Positions 1-13,162 of a stretch of 64,000 bases of DNA are shown here, piece after piece. How positions within the stretch are numbered: the first letter of the stretch is position 1; every line of letters starts with the position of its first letter. The notes below the pieces were generated by a model, which was not told the DNA's origin, ran no database searches, and saw only the letters and a program-made list of their open reading frames with translations. Both the position numbers and the translations under genes were made by a program. This DNA comes from Hypomyces perniciosus (taxonomy: Eukaryota > Ascomycota > Sordariomycetes > Hypocreales > Hypocreaceae), in NCBI GenBank assembly GCA_008477525.1, contig SPDT01000004.1:558001-622000 (forward strand), in the 5' to 3' direction.

Positions 1-80
1 AGGAATGTTAGATAGAGCTTGAGAATAAATCGTAGGCCGCAGTTATCGGTTTTCAACATCGGGATAAAAATCCATACACC

Positions 81-1349
81 TCAACGATAGAAAACCCAGT
101 CCTCATGGCTGATCGTCGGGCCGCCATAACCGCCTTCTCCCATTGTGCACACAAAGGGAATGCTGAAATCTTTCTGCCCCAGTCGAACCCAATAACCTGA
201 GCGGGAGGCAGAGCCGTTGAGTGGTCTCCAGTGTCTCTCGACTTTGCCGCAGTGGGCTTGCTCTACCTGCTCACCAGCTTCACGCGCCCGGTTTCTTTGA
301 GCCTTGTACAGGGAGCTAGGAATTCCGACCGAGAACTGTTGGATATGGGGGCCTAGCTTTCGGGCCATACTGTCTACTGGTTTCATGATGACATTGTCCA
401 CCCTCTCAATTCGGTTGTCGACCTTTGTTTGGCCATCAACGATTTTTGTTGGACACAGCTCCCCTTGCAGCGAGATGTGGAGATTCCTGACATTGGGAAA
501 CATTGACGGCACTTTGTCTAGAAAGGACCGGAAAGACGCAAAGTCCCACAATGAATCCCTGGGGGGAGAGGTAGAGAACTTCGGGAAGGGTTCGAAGTCC
601 CAAAGAAGCTCCACGGATCTGATGCTGGCCAGTCTCTGGGGGAGGAGAATTTGGTCTACACACATCAGCATCTCCTTGCTAGCGGTATGAATCGTGTTGG
701 TAGAATATAGCACCTCGATGCCTTCGACATAACTAGCACGTAAACAGGGTCAGTGAGCACGTGCCTGGATGGCACTTGGAAACAGTAGAACACACGCTTG
801 CCGACAGCTGAGGAGCCATCCCATGACCCCTATGGAGCGCCTTTTAGGGAGAAAGGATGGAGAAGCCTCAAATGCTACATTGTAGGGGAAGCCGTCGGTG
901 CGACACAAGTCCTCAGCTGGTTGAACCTGGTCTGCGGGGGAGCGGAGGACTGGCGGATCTCGAGTGCAAACGGAGCTTCGCCACATCCATTGCTTTGGCA
1001 GTGATTTGTCGATGTTGATGCGCCAGTGGCCGTCATTCTTGTTGACACCCACGTTCTCTCGTGGCAATGGTGGATGGTTGTAGATAAGGTCCATGTGCAC
1101 TGTTTGGTTTCCGAACGCTTCAATCAAGATGGCGCGACGGATTTCTCGGGGGAGCTTTGTGAAAAAGGGGCTCTGGGCCTTGGCTTCGATGGTTGAGGAG
1201 ACGAGGCTCTCGCATGATGGCTTTGGCGTCAGATTCACTGGACGGTCACTTGGAAGTCTGGGAAGTGCTTCCAGAGGCTCGTTCGTCTTCTCCTTCTTAT
1301 TCTTCGCAGCGCGCCTCCTAGCAAACCACCTAGTCATTGCATTCGGCAT
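81..1349 (-). CDS. DUF7730-type fungal protein (two exons)
   Basis: Predicted 401-aa cytosolic or nuclear protein encoded by complement(join(81..732,796..1349)). The two open frames join cleanly across a 63-nt intron (733-795) with donor GTGTGT, acceptor CTAG and a CTGAC branch-like site. The junction restores the reading SCRQAYVEGIEVLYSTNT, the hallmark of the DUF7730 family. An F-box-like stretch (LPREIRRAILIEAF) lies near residue 75. The start is the ATG at 1349 (MPNAM) because no ATG precedes it in frame; the next ATG, at 1337, is possible. The N-terminus is basic (RRRAAKNKKEK) and there is no signal peptide. The domain is very common in Pezizomycotina and has no established biochemical role. 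Gene structure is well supported; function is unknown. Confidence 0.78.
733..795 (-). other. Intron of the DUF7730-type gene
   Basis: GTGTGT donor at 795 and GTGCTAG acceptor at 733, read on the minus strand. Splicing fuses the two open frames in phase (GC|T, alanine) and gives a total CDS of 1206 nt, an exact multiple of three. Confidence 0.8.
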
Positions 1350-2794
1350 GATGATGAACGATGAAAGATGAAAGATTGCAATGATTCGGTTGGTCGATCG
1401 CGCAGCCCTGGTCAATCAGTTCGTTCAGCCGCGTTTGCGCGTCATGCCAAGTTGGCCGGGACATTGTCGCCTGAGCGCAGTCGTTTCAGAATGCATTTTG
1501 ATAGCACGAGTAGAAACAGAGAGAGACAGGCATTAAAAATGAAGCAATGAGTGGATTAATTTATTAATCCATAATTGAAAGACTGCTTGGAGTTCCTGAG
1601 CAGAGATAATACTAGTTACTAGATACTACTATCTATTACTGCGAGATAGGTATGAAGTATCTACGGCCTAAAATATCAGGCATCTACTACAGACCCGCTC
1701 TAATCTTATCAATGCTACTTAAAAGTTTCTACCTCAACCCTTTTTTTCCTTTCCTTTTCTTTTCTTCTTCTTTATGAACAACGCAAATAAACGTTCGGGT
1801 TTCTCCAAATTCTGTCTGGTATGAGGTGTAACGCCCAAGACTACTGGCTCGCGAGGAACGAAACGGAGAAGAAAGCGAACAATCTTGGGTGCGGTGTTCT
1901 CTGGCCTTGTGCCCTATGGAGAGGATCGCAATGATTGAACGTACATGCCGATGCTTAACGTGATTCAAATTGCATATGAGCCCGTCGTAGGCTGACTTGG
2001 CTTCATTCATCTAGTCGGCAAACCGTAGTTTTGTAAGACAGGCCAGACGTGTTGCACCACCTGTCAGTGGTTTTGACGTCAGTGTCTGAAACCATGGATC
2101 CATGTTGGCTTTCGCAGCGTGATGGATAGATGAGATGCACTCACTTATCCATGACTTGAGTCCTTTGTCATCGAAGCCTTCGACATCAATGTGATGCTCA
2201 TCTCTCTCTGTCAATGGTCATGGAAGCAATCCTTGACGTTGGCATCAGCAATCACGCATCAACACAGACCTCTATCAAACCTGTCAAGTCCCATGGCCGA
2301 TCTGGTTCGTTCGCCAGGTCTTGCAACTAGACACTGTTTGACGAGCAGCACAGTCTATTACCGCGGATTCTGACACGCCCAAGCACAGCAAACAAACGAC
2401 AGATCGATCATCAGACGAAACAGCATTTCATTCGCTGCATTTCATTCCTTCGTTCGTTTCATAGCTAAGAGTACAACAAGAGACTAAGACCGACCACCCG
2501 TACCATGCATGCGCTAGACCAGCCCCCAATGGCTATGGACTGGGATATATTTTACCCTGAGAGAGGAAGAAAGAAAGCAGAAACAACTCATAAGAGTTTC
2601 AGGTCCCGCCTTGGTATCGTAAAAAGATGAAAGAGGTCAGAAGCGAAGAAGATGTTACATGGCTCGTGTCGGATAGACGTGACTTGTGAGGTATGTTTGT
2701 TTGTTTAATCTGGTCAAAGAGAGATGTTAGCAGGCTTTCTCTCTGAAGACGAAAGGATGAAGGAGAGGGAGGGACTTACATGATGTATGGTTGT
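1350..2794. other. Intergenic region with a possible coding relic
   Basis: Unique DNA between two minus-strand genes. On the minus strand one frame is open from about 2214 to 1729, broken only by a TAG at 2011-2013. Its translation has a protein-like composition on both sides of the stop, but it has no in-frame ATG near its start and I recognise no family. It may be a decayed gene, an unrecognised exon, or chance. I see no other supported gene, RNA gene or mobile element here. Confidence 0.3.
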
Positions 2795-3556
2795 TTACTC
2801 AAGAGACGCCAGAACGTCGCGAGCGGACTGGTTGATCGCCTCAAGGTCTCGCTTGGCCTTCCAGCAGGGCATTCCGACGCGGAAGCACCACCGCTTCTCG
2901 GGGTTTTCCTCATCGTCTCGCTTATTAGGCCTCCAGTTGGGCATGCACTTGTCCAAGGGGTGAACTGGTTCGTGGTGGAAGCACCAACGCTTCTCCAGCT
3001 CCTCATCGTCAGCACCTGCGGCGTCGAGAACAGCCTCGGCGGCACGCTTGGCCTTCCAGCAAGGCATGCCAACACGGAAGCACCATCGCTTCTCAGGGGC
3101 TGCCTTCTCGACCTCGTCCTTCCAGCGAGAGCTGCAGGTTTGCTTGTGGGGTGAGGTGTTGTATTTGTGCTTCAGGCACCAGCTCTTGGCCAGCTCCTCG
3201 TCGTCGACCTGCTCGACCTCGACGTCACGCTTCTCTTGTCCCTTCTTCTCAGGCAGCTCGGTTTCAAGCACGTGAAGGTAGATCTTGTGATCGTTGGCAG
3301 TGTAGGCGATGAGGCTGGCGAGCTCTTGGAGGCTGTCGAGGGCGCTGATGGCGATGTCGTCGGGGATGCCGCTGAACTCGGTCTGGTTGTGCTCACTGCG
3401 GGAAGCGAGCCCGGTAGTCTTGAAGGCATTGGCAAAGACTTGGGTGGTGCGCTTGACTTTCCAGCAGGGCATGCCGACGCGGAAGCACCAGGGCTCGGGG
3501 CTAGGGGCAGCCATTGCCACGGAGGCGGAGATCGCCACGGCAGTGAGGAACTTCAT
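2795..3556 (-). CDS. Alpha-type mating pheromone precursor, multi-repeat
   Basis: Predicted 253-aa secreted prepropeptide without introns. A signal peptide (MKFLTAVAISASVAMAA) leads into three identical copies of the decapeptide WCFRVGMPCW at residues 23-32, 158-167 and 223-232, each followed by K-x-K-R. Cysteines at positions 2 and 9 with flanking tryptophans match the alpha-pheromones of Sordariomycetes, such as the WCTWRGQPCW peptide of Fusarium. Copies are separated by acidic spacers ending in KR, as expected for Kex2 processing. Two further units have the same W-C start but longer loops: residues 126-145 and 191-208, both ending C-x3-W. The frame is open upstream to 3754, but the signal peptide fixes the start at 3556. 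A TATA-like TATAAG lies on the minus strand at 3635-3640. The mature peptide would be bound by a Ste2-type receptor on cells of the other mating type. Confidence 0.92.
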   Translation of the reverse strand: MKFLTAVAISASVAMAAPSPEPWCFRVGMPCWKVKRTTQVFANAFKTTGLASRSEHNQTEFSGIPDDIAISALDSLQELASLIAYTANDHKIYLHVLETELPEKKGQEKRDVEVEQVDDEELAKSWCLKHKYNTSPHKQTCSSRWKDEVEKAAPEKRWCFRVGMPCWKAKRAAEAVLDAAGADDEELEKRWCFHHEPVHPLDKCMPNWRPNKRDDEENPEKRWCFRVGMPCWKAKRDLEAINQSARDVLASLE

Positions 3557-3634
3557 GTTGAAGATTGTGGGAACGGGAGATGGTATGGATGAAAATGACT
3601 GATGGTCAGATGTTGATGTTCGAGTCCAAAGGTG

Positions 3635-3640
3635 CTTATA
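3635..3640 (-). promoter_or_regulatory. TATA-like box of the pheromone gene
   Basis: TATAAG on the minus strand, about 80 bp upstream of the chosen ATG at 3556. It supports that start over longer in-frame readings. Confidence 0.4.
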
Positions 3641-5740
3641 CCTCGTCGGGATGAAGGACTGATGATCTGAGCATGAAGAGAAGAAGAAGACTCGATGAAC
3701 AAGACGAGAACTCGAGAATATATGTTCAAAGAAATGGATGAACGATGTTGTCAAAGGACTTTGTGAGTTATCGCGAAGCTCAGATCATCAGGATGTGCCA
3801 TGAGGTCCATTGTCTATTGAGTCTTATTGACAAGGCGACTCAATAAACCCCGTCACGATGGTGCGGTTTCACCACAACACAAGCCCGCTTTCACAAAACT
3901 AACAAAGGACCGATCAATAACTGATCTTAGCTTCTGCATGTCCAAAAGGTGATTGCTTTCCAGCAGTCTGGGACTTGGAATGAAAGGGAGGCTTGTGGCA
4001 AGCTTCGTGCTCGAGTCCCACCCATCTCGCGACTCCTATTGTGAGCTCGCCTTGGTTAGGACCAGACCACTAGAGAGGCGCACTAAGATATGGCATGGGA
4101 GTCTCCTTGTTAATCACGTTAAACAAAATGATGGTGCATTATCCGCAAACATGCATCTCCTGGGACCAGGCGTTCATCGGACTGCTGGGTCCAGCTGGTA
4201 GAATCATGCCAAGAGCCAATGCTCTGACAATTGAACATGGAGATCATGGCAAACAAATTCAAGACCAGAAATGAACGATCGAGCACTCCAATCACAGCGG
4301 GGTTTCCCCCTTGTGTGCCTGGATTGCCTTGGGATTCTGTGTGGAGTGGGCTTTATTGAGGCTCTCTATTGACACCCAAATCGGGTAATTGACCCTGTCA
4401 TGCTCGCCCCACAATGGGCCGAACTTCAACGTCAACTGGTGGAAAACAAGCGAATGCGATCTGAAAAGAAAGTAAAAAATGATAAGGTTCTTGAGATCGA
4501 CTACTATTCGGTCCAAATCTACATGCAGTTTCGGAGATTTGTTGTGGGCGAGAGGGGTCTGGAGTCTGGAGTCTGGAGTCTGGGGAGAAGAGGTGGTTGG
4601 TCTGTCACCACGTGAACCGATGAATCCGTACTGCAAACGGCAATCGGACATGCACAAGGATGTTGGTTAATACGTAGAGGGTAGTATCCTGGAAGCTAGG
4701 CTGAATCCCAGGTCCATGGTTCGCATTTTATGTATGTAGTATCGCAATGCTCTGGGGTACCCGAGACCAGGTTGATGGAGTCCACTGATGGAGCAGTGTT
4801 ACGCTAAAGATAGACACCACGAGGTGCAAGTTAAAGGTTTGGTGCCGCATCAATATTTGTTGAATTCTAAATGAATAATCTGGAAATGATATATCATTAT
4901 TACTTAGAGCTTAGCTGTGTGATGAAATCCGTTTGTTGGCTCTTGGGGAAGTGTTTGGCGTCGACATATGTCGGTATCGGATGCATCATGGAAGCACATC
5001 AAACGGAGATCTCGGGTCGAGGATGCGAAAAAAGCCTCACAATGAGCGGATGTTGCCACTTCCGATATGCACTCTCTGGACCCTTCACATGGTACCGAGG
5101 AAACGGCATGTTTGACTAGCAGCATCTGTAATCCACCTAGGAGCTTGGGACACTGGCGGTGGGGGATCCTCAGATGCGAGAGAGCAATATCCTTCACACT
5201 CCGAAATACATACCTCGACTTCATTTCCACTTCGGAGCTGTAATTACTGATTCGATTGGCTCCCGGTATGAATAACTGGAGACAGTGTGACGCCATTCCT
5301 GGAACCAGTAGCCTGGACCCCTGAACTGCTTTGAACTATGGCCTATGCGCGTGATGGAGACGATGAATTGGACTGAATATGGGGTTATTGAACACCTGAA
5401 TTGGAAAGGCTCGTGGTTGTTTTCGCGCGTTAGTTGAGCAATCGACGACGATAGCTGGGCACGTTCATCGCGGATGCCTGGACATGTGATATCTAGAAGC
5501 ATCTGAGACATTGCATCTGACAGCGATCAGATAGGAGGTTGCATTCAGGATTGATTCTCGATTCATCGACAAAATATGACGTTAGAAACAAAACAGAGAC
5601 ATGCATAATACTCATCGGATGTTAGGAATGCTAGACCCTGGTACTATTGCCACAAACGGAGATTAGATCTGTCTTCTCGGATCTAAACACAGTCTTGTTA
5701 GAATGGGTAGCACATTGAATTCCCAAAAGAAAACATATGC

Positions 5741-6005
5741 TTTCATTTAGGAATTCGGGAGGATCTTCTGACCGCGCTTTGTCCAGGAGCTTTTCCCGTA
5801 AGGATACATTTCTTTCATTTAATAATCATGGGGAATGTGGTGACGGCGCGTTGTCCAAGAACCTTTCCTGTAAGAAGACATATTCCTTTATTTAGCAATA
5901 CTGGGAAATGCGTTGATGGCGCATTGTCCAACAATATTTCATATCAGAGTATATATTCCGTTCTTCAAGAATCCCGGGAATGTGTTGATGGCGCTTGATT
6001 CATGA
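5741..6005. repeat. Degenerate ~72-bp tandem repeat, about 3.5 units
   Basis: Units share TTTCATTTA-like starts, a GGGAATGTG(T/G)TGA(T/C)GGCGC core and TTGTCCA. TTGTCC occurs at 5779, 5851 and 5924, spacings of 72 and 73, and the fourth partial unit keeps GATGGCGCTTGA near 5995. The array ends about 250 bp before the terpene synthase start, so it lies in that gene's promoter. It may carry repeated regulator-binding sites. Confidence 0.75.
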
Positions 6006-6126
6006 AAAGACGAGATGACTCTGGATGGTTCAGTCACGGAATGACATTCTCGTCCAACGATGATGTATGCGAATACCAACCAGGAATACCTAACCACCTA
6101 TTTGATACCTGAGACAGTCCAGTAGA

Positions 6127-6136
6127 GAATAAATAC
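6127..6136 (+). promoter_or_regulatory. TATA-like element of the terpene synthase gene
   Basis: AATAAATACG lies about 120 bp upstream of the chosen ATG. This is an inference from position and composition only. Confidence 0.3.
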
Positions 6137-6253
6137 GAGATATAGTCGCCGTACATTTCTTCAACGACAGTTCACACCGGTCCTTCCCAGAGTTCATCTG
6201 TGGCGCAGCATCCTACCACTATTCCAGATTTCACTCTATCTCCGCATGAAAAT

Positions 6254-7878
<1,625 letters not shown>

Positions 7879-10800
7879 GCGTGGATGTGACAGGCCAGGC
7901 ATTCAGGGGCAACCGTCGACAGATTCAGTTCCTACTGTCACGGGATGTAGTATAGTATACAGAGAGGCTGCAGGCTGTAGTACAGGTATGCCTCTGCTGG
8001 ATCATATGGGCTAGTTGTATTCAGGCAAGATGCTACCTCCAGTTTCCTCCTCACTTTACTAAGAACTAATCCTAAAACACTCTTGAAATCTCCAAGAGAC
8101 AATGGGAGATGCTACCGTAGACAAAATTAAACAGCAACATACATAGAAAGGAATAAAAAGACGGGACTCCAAATATATTCTTCTGTCCTGTGGCCACAAT
8201 TCACCATTTGGCAAACAGGGCTCGATGCTTGCTGGCCAGAGACCAAACCAGCTCCGACATGATGTGTTGGTAAGCCCAGAACACCATAAATATAGAAATA
8301 ACGTCAAACTCCTCATCTAATGATGAGAAGAGCGGCTTTTATACCACAGATGGGACAATCAAACTTTGCAAATGCCAACTCTGGGTAGTGAAGCTTTCCC
8401 AATGACGTGAAGCTGGGCAGAGAACTTTGCACACTAACAGAACAGAGGCTCCCCTCGCATCTGGACATGATGCCTCAACTGGCAACGACGCTCTCTACGT
8501 TTCAAGTCATTATTTCCTCCCTCCCATGTTCAGATTCGGCCCTCAACATATGCAGTGCTAGATTTGGTTTCACCGCCTTCAGTTGTGTGTTTATCAGCTT
8601 CTGTAACCCGTATGTCACACAACAGCCAGGGATATAATATTCTAAGCTTAATCGAGAGCAGCCAATACGCCATGTACAACTTTGGCGGAGGGGCACAAAT
8701 CTGTGTACCAAATTTATGGGGCCGATCGTGTAGCACTCTAAATGTCTGTCAAGCATTTGAGGCCACTTACATGCTTACTCAAGGTCGTTTGCTACGCATA
8801 TAAAGTTTTAGTCTTCTGCCCGTGGCATCCTACCAGATTCTACGGTATGCTCTATCGTACTCGTTCGTACGAGTAAGAGTAGCAAACAGAACTCGCTATG
8901 CCCAAACTCTTCCTCAGGGGGTTGATGAACTGGGTAGAGGTGCATCTTGGCAGTTCGTGGTCCCTCGTATGACCGCTCAAAGTGAGTTGCGCGCCACCCT
9001 CTCGGCTTTAGCATCTGCACCCTGCCGGTCAGCCCAAAAGAAAGAAAATTAAGCACCTGGTGAGTGAGAACTCCGTCTTGTTCCTTGCATAGCAACCTAC
9101 GGGATTTCCGGCCTCTTTGCGAGAGAGTTTACGGATGGATATTCAAATCTCACATTTCAGAAAAGAGAGATGATAGGTGAGGGGGAAAATGTTAGGATAC
9201 TACATAAAAAAATCTTAAGCAAAGGATCAACCGAGGTCTTGGTCCGGACAACCGGAGCTAAATCATCACCATGCAAACGAGACCCACAGCATCTCACTCC
9301 ACCAACAAGCAATTAATGCACTCAAATTGGCCTGATGAAGATCAGTCCGGAGTACAGAAGGCTCAAGGAAGAGTCTGCAGCACAGTTCGGAGTTTGACAT
9401 ACGGCGTGGCGCAAGGCCGCAGCTAGGCTGTAGTACTACGAGAAGGAAACATCCCGGCACAGCTGAAGCTACAGTGATACGTGGTACTACATCGCTCAAG
9501 GTCGTTACGGACGGCTTAGTATTATATATCCAATAACAGCTCTGTAATCGAAGGGTATTTACGTGTGTGTAGAGTAGCTGTAGGCATACTCCTTGGCAAA
9601 GCGGCGCATAGTATTGGAAAGGTGTAACCAGGGCCTCCTACTTTTACATAATATGTAGTTATCTCCACTCGCTGACTCTGATGATCCACAGACCTAATAG
9701 TGTACCTTTCCGTCACCTTTTCTAGGCTCCTAATCAGCCGGAGATATACAGCCGACTATTAGTCTCGGCAATGGGACCGCGGGGACATCAAGATCGAATC
9801 CGTTCGAAATTTCCTATATAATTTGCGGCTTTTCAACGTGTTGGAACTAGTAACTTACACCAGAGCATGGTGTCTGACTCACATACTAACAGAGTAGCAA
9901 TGGTTACCTTGTAGATAAAAAAAAGCAGGATAATGGGAGTTGTCACCAACCGTGACCTACATGCGTGTCTGCATATGTATGTGATATCCTACACGGACAA
10001 ACGGAATCAGATGCCAAGCTCGCGTCATGGTGTTTGTCACATGGCAGCGGAGTTATGGGACAAACAAAAACTGGTGATTATTGCTTTTCATCTCCCCAAG
10101 CACCTAAAATAAAAGAACGCCTAGGATGATGAACGCCACCCTTAAAACCCGGATGAAGCTCTACTGCAGCCTAGCACTGATATCAATCTAACCGGCTTCG
10201 TGTTTCCGATCGGCGCGATTGACGGCAAACCACGGAATACTAAGCTAGCAATATCTCCATATGCACAGACACTATGTAAACTTGCAGGGGTATGACTTCC
10301 GATGGAGAGTTCATGATCAATCGTACTTACACGTCGGATGTAATATGTATTGATCAGCTCAACTGTTCAGGTAGTCAGACACATCCACATTGCAAATTAA
10401 ACAAACCTCGGAATATCACCTGCAGGTTTGCACAATATGTAATATGTAGCCATGTCCGATGGGGCTTTTTGTGAGGAGGATTCCCCCCTGCCCGACAACA
10501 GTGGGAGGCTGCATGTCAAGATTGCGTTGTTACCCATCCATCTAATACTTGGGCATTGCTTTCGGAAAACGATAAATGGCCAAGACAAACATCCGATCAA
10601 TGAGCCAATTTCCGTCTGGAAATCTGGACTCAACAAAAGACCGCTAGGATAGTGACCCTTGCTTTTTTCTTTCTATCTTCACCCTGGTATTTCTTGACTC
10701 TCGATTGGACAGGACGGGAGCAGCGAGCCAAGGGCGAAGAAGAAAGCATTTCCCCTCGACACGGGATAGATTTAGTCCAACTTTTTGTTTTCCCCGACTT

Positions 10801-11254
10801 GATTTGGTCTGTATCTCCACATACGATACAAATGAGGCATAGTAGTAGTTACGCATTAGTATTAGAAGCAAGACCGAAAGTCCTGAGGTTTTGATCTTCA
10901 TGCGCCCCGGCCCAGACACGGGGAGAATTCTTGACTTGCAGGTCGGACAGGGATAGACCACACATAATAATTGAGAGACATCGAAATGTCTTGAGTACCT
11001 GATTACCGTCGGAACGCTTAGACACACTAATCAAACTTGCTGTATGCACAATGCCGTTGCCTACCGGATCCAATCGTGTGGCTGTCCACACCCCCAGGAT
11101 CCAAACGCTGTCTGTTTGAGTTCTCCTTGCATGTACATCACCCAGACTGAAATACTAGTGATTATGCCAAGCTGTGATCACTCATGCATGCATTTGAAAA
11201 GTGATGGATTTCAACCCATATCAAGTGGCGATATGAGATCCTGGTGTTAGTTGC
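7879..11254. other. Gene-poor unique DNA
   Basis: About 3.4 kb with balanced base composition. Short open frames occur on both strands (for example 8059-8316, 8502-8803, 9266-9716, 10397-11250), but none shows a recognisable domain, a convincing start or a splice pattern. A heme-ligand-like FGGGAQIC string near 8680 is discussed among the rejected items. Before LINE-A inserted, this DNA was directly upstream of the hydrophobin gene. Confidence 0.5.
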
Positions 11255-11268
11255 GTGTGCAATCTTGT
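11255..11268. repeat. Target-site duplication of LINE-A, left copy
   Basis: GTGTGCAATCTTGT, identical to 23299-23312. The two copies bracket LINE-A and define the empty site. Confidence 0.9.
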
Positions 11269-12756
11269 TTGTTTATTGTTTGTTTTGTTTTATTATTTAC
11301 GTCCACTAAGTAACCTAATTATATAAATCCCTTATAGGCAATAAAACATTAAGAGCCAGCGGCTTGCGCTGCTATTCGCTAAGTTTTAATTTACAAAAGA
11401 AAAAGGGTTAATCTAAGTAGAGTTAATTTATTTCCGCTAAAGGAAGGCTATAAAGGTCCACTTCCTTTATTAATTTCTAAAAGGCTTTGCTTTTTATAAG
11501 TTTAAGTAAATAAAAAAAGGGGGTCTCTTTTAAAGGGATATTTAAAAGGAAAGGCTTAACTATTTTATATTCCGCGAAATAGCTTTATCTCTTTAATTTA
11601 CTATATTTATAGATAGACTTTTTATTATATTAAAGTATTTATAATATTCTGAAAAGTCTTTATATTTTAATTTTTCTGCTAAAAGCCTATAAAAGATTAA
11701 ATATAAAAGTTTAAATTTTAAAGGGGAAATTAAAGCTTTAAATCCCTATTATTTATAGCCTTTTAGGGTTTTACTAAACTAATCTTGCTCTTTTACCTTT
11801 ATAACTTTTTCTTTAATTTATTTTTTAATATATATAATTATAGTTTAATTTTATAGTATAATAGGGAAAGCTATACTTTATTTAATTAACTAGTTAACCT
11901 ATTTATTGCCTATAATATCCTTATATTTTAAAACCTATAAAATATAGGTTTTATAAAGTAAGATACTTTATATTAATTTCTAAAAGTATATATATATTCT
12001 TTATATAAAAGGGGGGGCTTATTTAATAGCCTATTAATAATTAATAAATTATTTAAGAAAAAGAAAGCTATTTAAATTATATAATCTTTTTCTATATATT
12101 TAGCTATTAGCTTTATAGCCTTTAAGGCAGCCTATATTTCTATATTATAGACCTTTATATTATTAAAGTATTTAATATTTATAATTACTTTTACTTTATA
12201 ATAAATAATTATTTTTTAATTTATATTCCTTTTAATTTAAAATTTATTAAAATAAGTTAAAATTAAATAAAAAGGGAGAGATTTAATTATTTTTAAATAT
12301 TTCTTTACTGCAGTTAATTTACCTATACCTTTTAAGTTAAAACTAAAGAAAATATATAAAAACTTTTTAATAAAGAGTATAAATTTAATAGTTTTATTAA
12401 TTAAAGCAGCAGTATATTAAAGTCTAGTTTATAATAGTTAAAAAAAGAGTTTTTTATTAATATATTAATTAATTAATTAATTTTAATTCAATCCTGTAAA
12501 TTTTACTATATATTTAAATTAAACTTAAACTAAAGTAATATTAACTATAAAAACCCTTAACTCTTTATATAAAATAAGAATATTTATAGTCTTTTAAATT
12601 AAAAGGATTACCTTTACTATAGCTTTAAAGGCTTTATTTATTTTATTTACTAGGCTAAATACTTTTATATTTATTTATTTAATAAAGTCAGCTTATAATT
12701 ATTATTTATACCTTAACTACTATACTTTTATTTTATATAAAGCGATAAGAAGGGTA

Positions 12757-13162
12757 TTTTGTCGAGGGGGAATTGGCACTCCAAAACACACACACAACAC
12801 ACACACACCCACACACAACGACTGGTATCGAGCGCGGGAACCGCGCTCCTGACAGAACCACGAAGCGGCGATTGAGTAATATAGGGACTAAAAGATACTG
12901 CAGATCATTTGATTATAATGCTAGCAGCCAAAAGCAACCAACAGTTACCTTTATACGCCTCAGCGGCTGTGTTCTCACAGGTGGGGTTATATGTTAAAGG
13001 GGGAAGAAGGTTGCTTTTTATTAAACTAAGTCTATCTGTATGTCTTTATACTCCTATACTTTCTTAATCCAGTAGCTGCTTAAATAAGCGGCTAACCTTT
13101 CTCGGGTAAGTTAAAAGAAAAAAAAGCGGGTGTATTAGGCATGCCAGTTACCCCCGATAAAG
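12757..13162. mobile_element. MITE-like insertion, about 406 bp
   Basis: This block is absent from the corresponding place in LINE-B (near 31600). It is flanked by TA on both sides (12755-12756 and 13163-13164), and its ends are imperfect inverted repeats (TTTTGTCGAGGGGG against TTACCCCCGATAAAG). TA duplication and short terminal repeats fit a non-autonomous Tc1/mariner-type element. It contains an (AC)n-rich tract (12785-12817) and the palindrome GAGCGCGG-GAA-CCGCGCTC at 12830-12848. Unlike its host LINE it has normal GC content. No coding capacity is seen. Confidence 0.65.

Larger units (their letters stand above)
3557..6253. other. Intergenic region between divergent pheromone and terpene synthase genes
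   Basis: About 2.7 kb of unique DNA. It contains the pheromone promoter on the left, a short (TCTGGAG) tandem run near 4558-4585, and the 72-bp tandem repeat described separately at 5741-6005. Open frames at 4292-4657, 4904-5296 and 5221-5511 are low in complexity or show no domain, start context or splice support. I do not call them genes. Confidence 0.5.

Noticed and set aside
580..610. tRNA B-box-like GGTTCGAAGTCC
   Set aside because: It is inside the coding exon of the DUF7730-type gene, and no cloverleaf can be folded around it. No tRNA gene is seen anywhere in the window.
2780..3592. Plus-strand open frames antisense to the pheromone gene
   Set aside because: They mirror the repeated, GC-rich pheromone units and carry no domain.
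4904..5511. Two overlapping minus-strand frames of 96 and 130 codons
   Set aside because: No domain, no convincing start context, no splice continuation, and no protein-like conservation signal visible.
8555..8803. FGGGAQIC string resembling a cytochrome P450 heme-ligand loop, about 800 bp from the terpene synthase
   Set aside because: The rest of the frame lacks the ExxR and PERF regions, and the string lacks the conserved Arg and final Gly. One short match in 80 residues can be chance.
12825..12850. Possible tRNA-derived SINE head in the MITE-like element
   Set aside because: The hairpin resembles a T-arm, but the loop does not fit the GWTCRANNC consensus and there is no A box.
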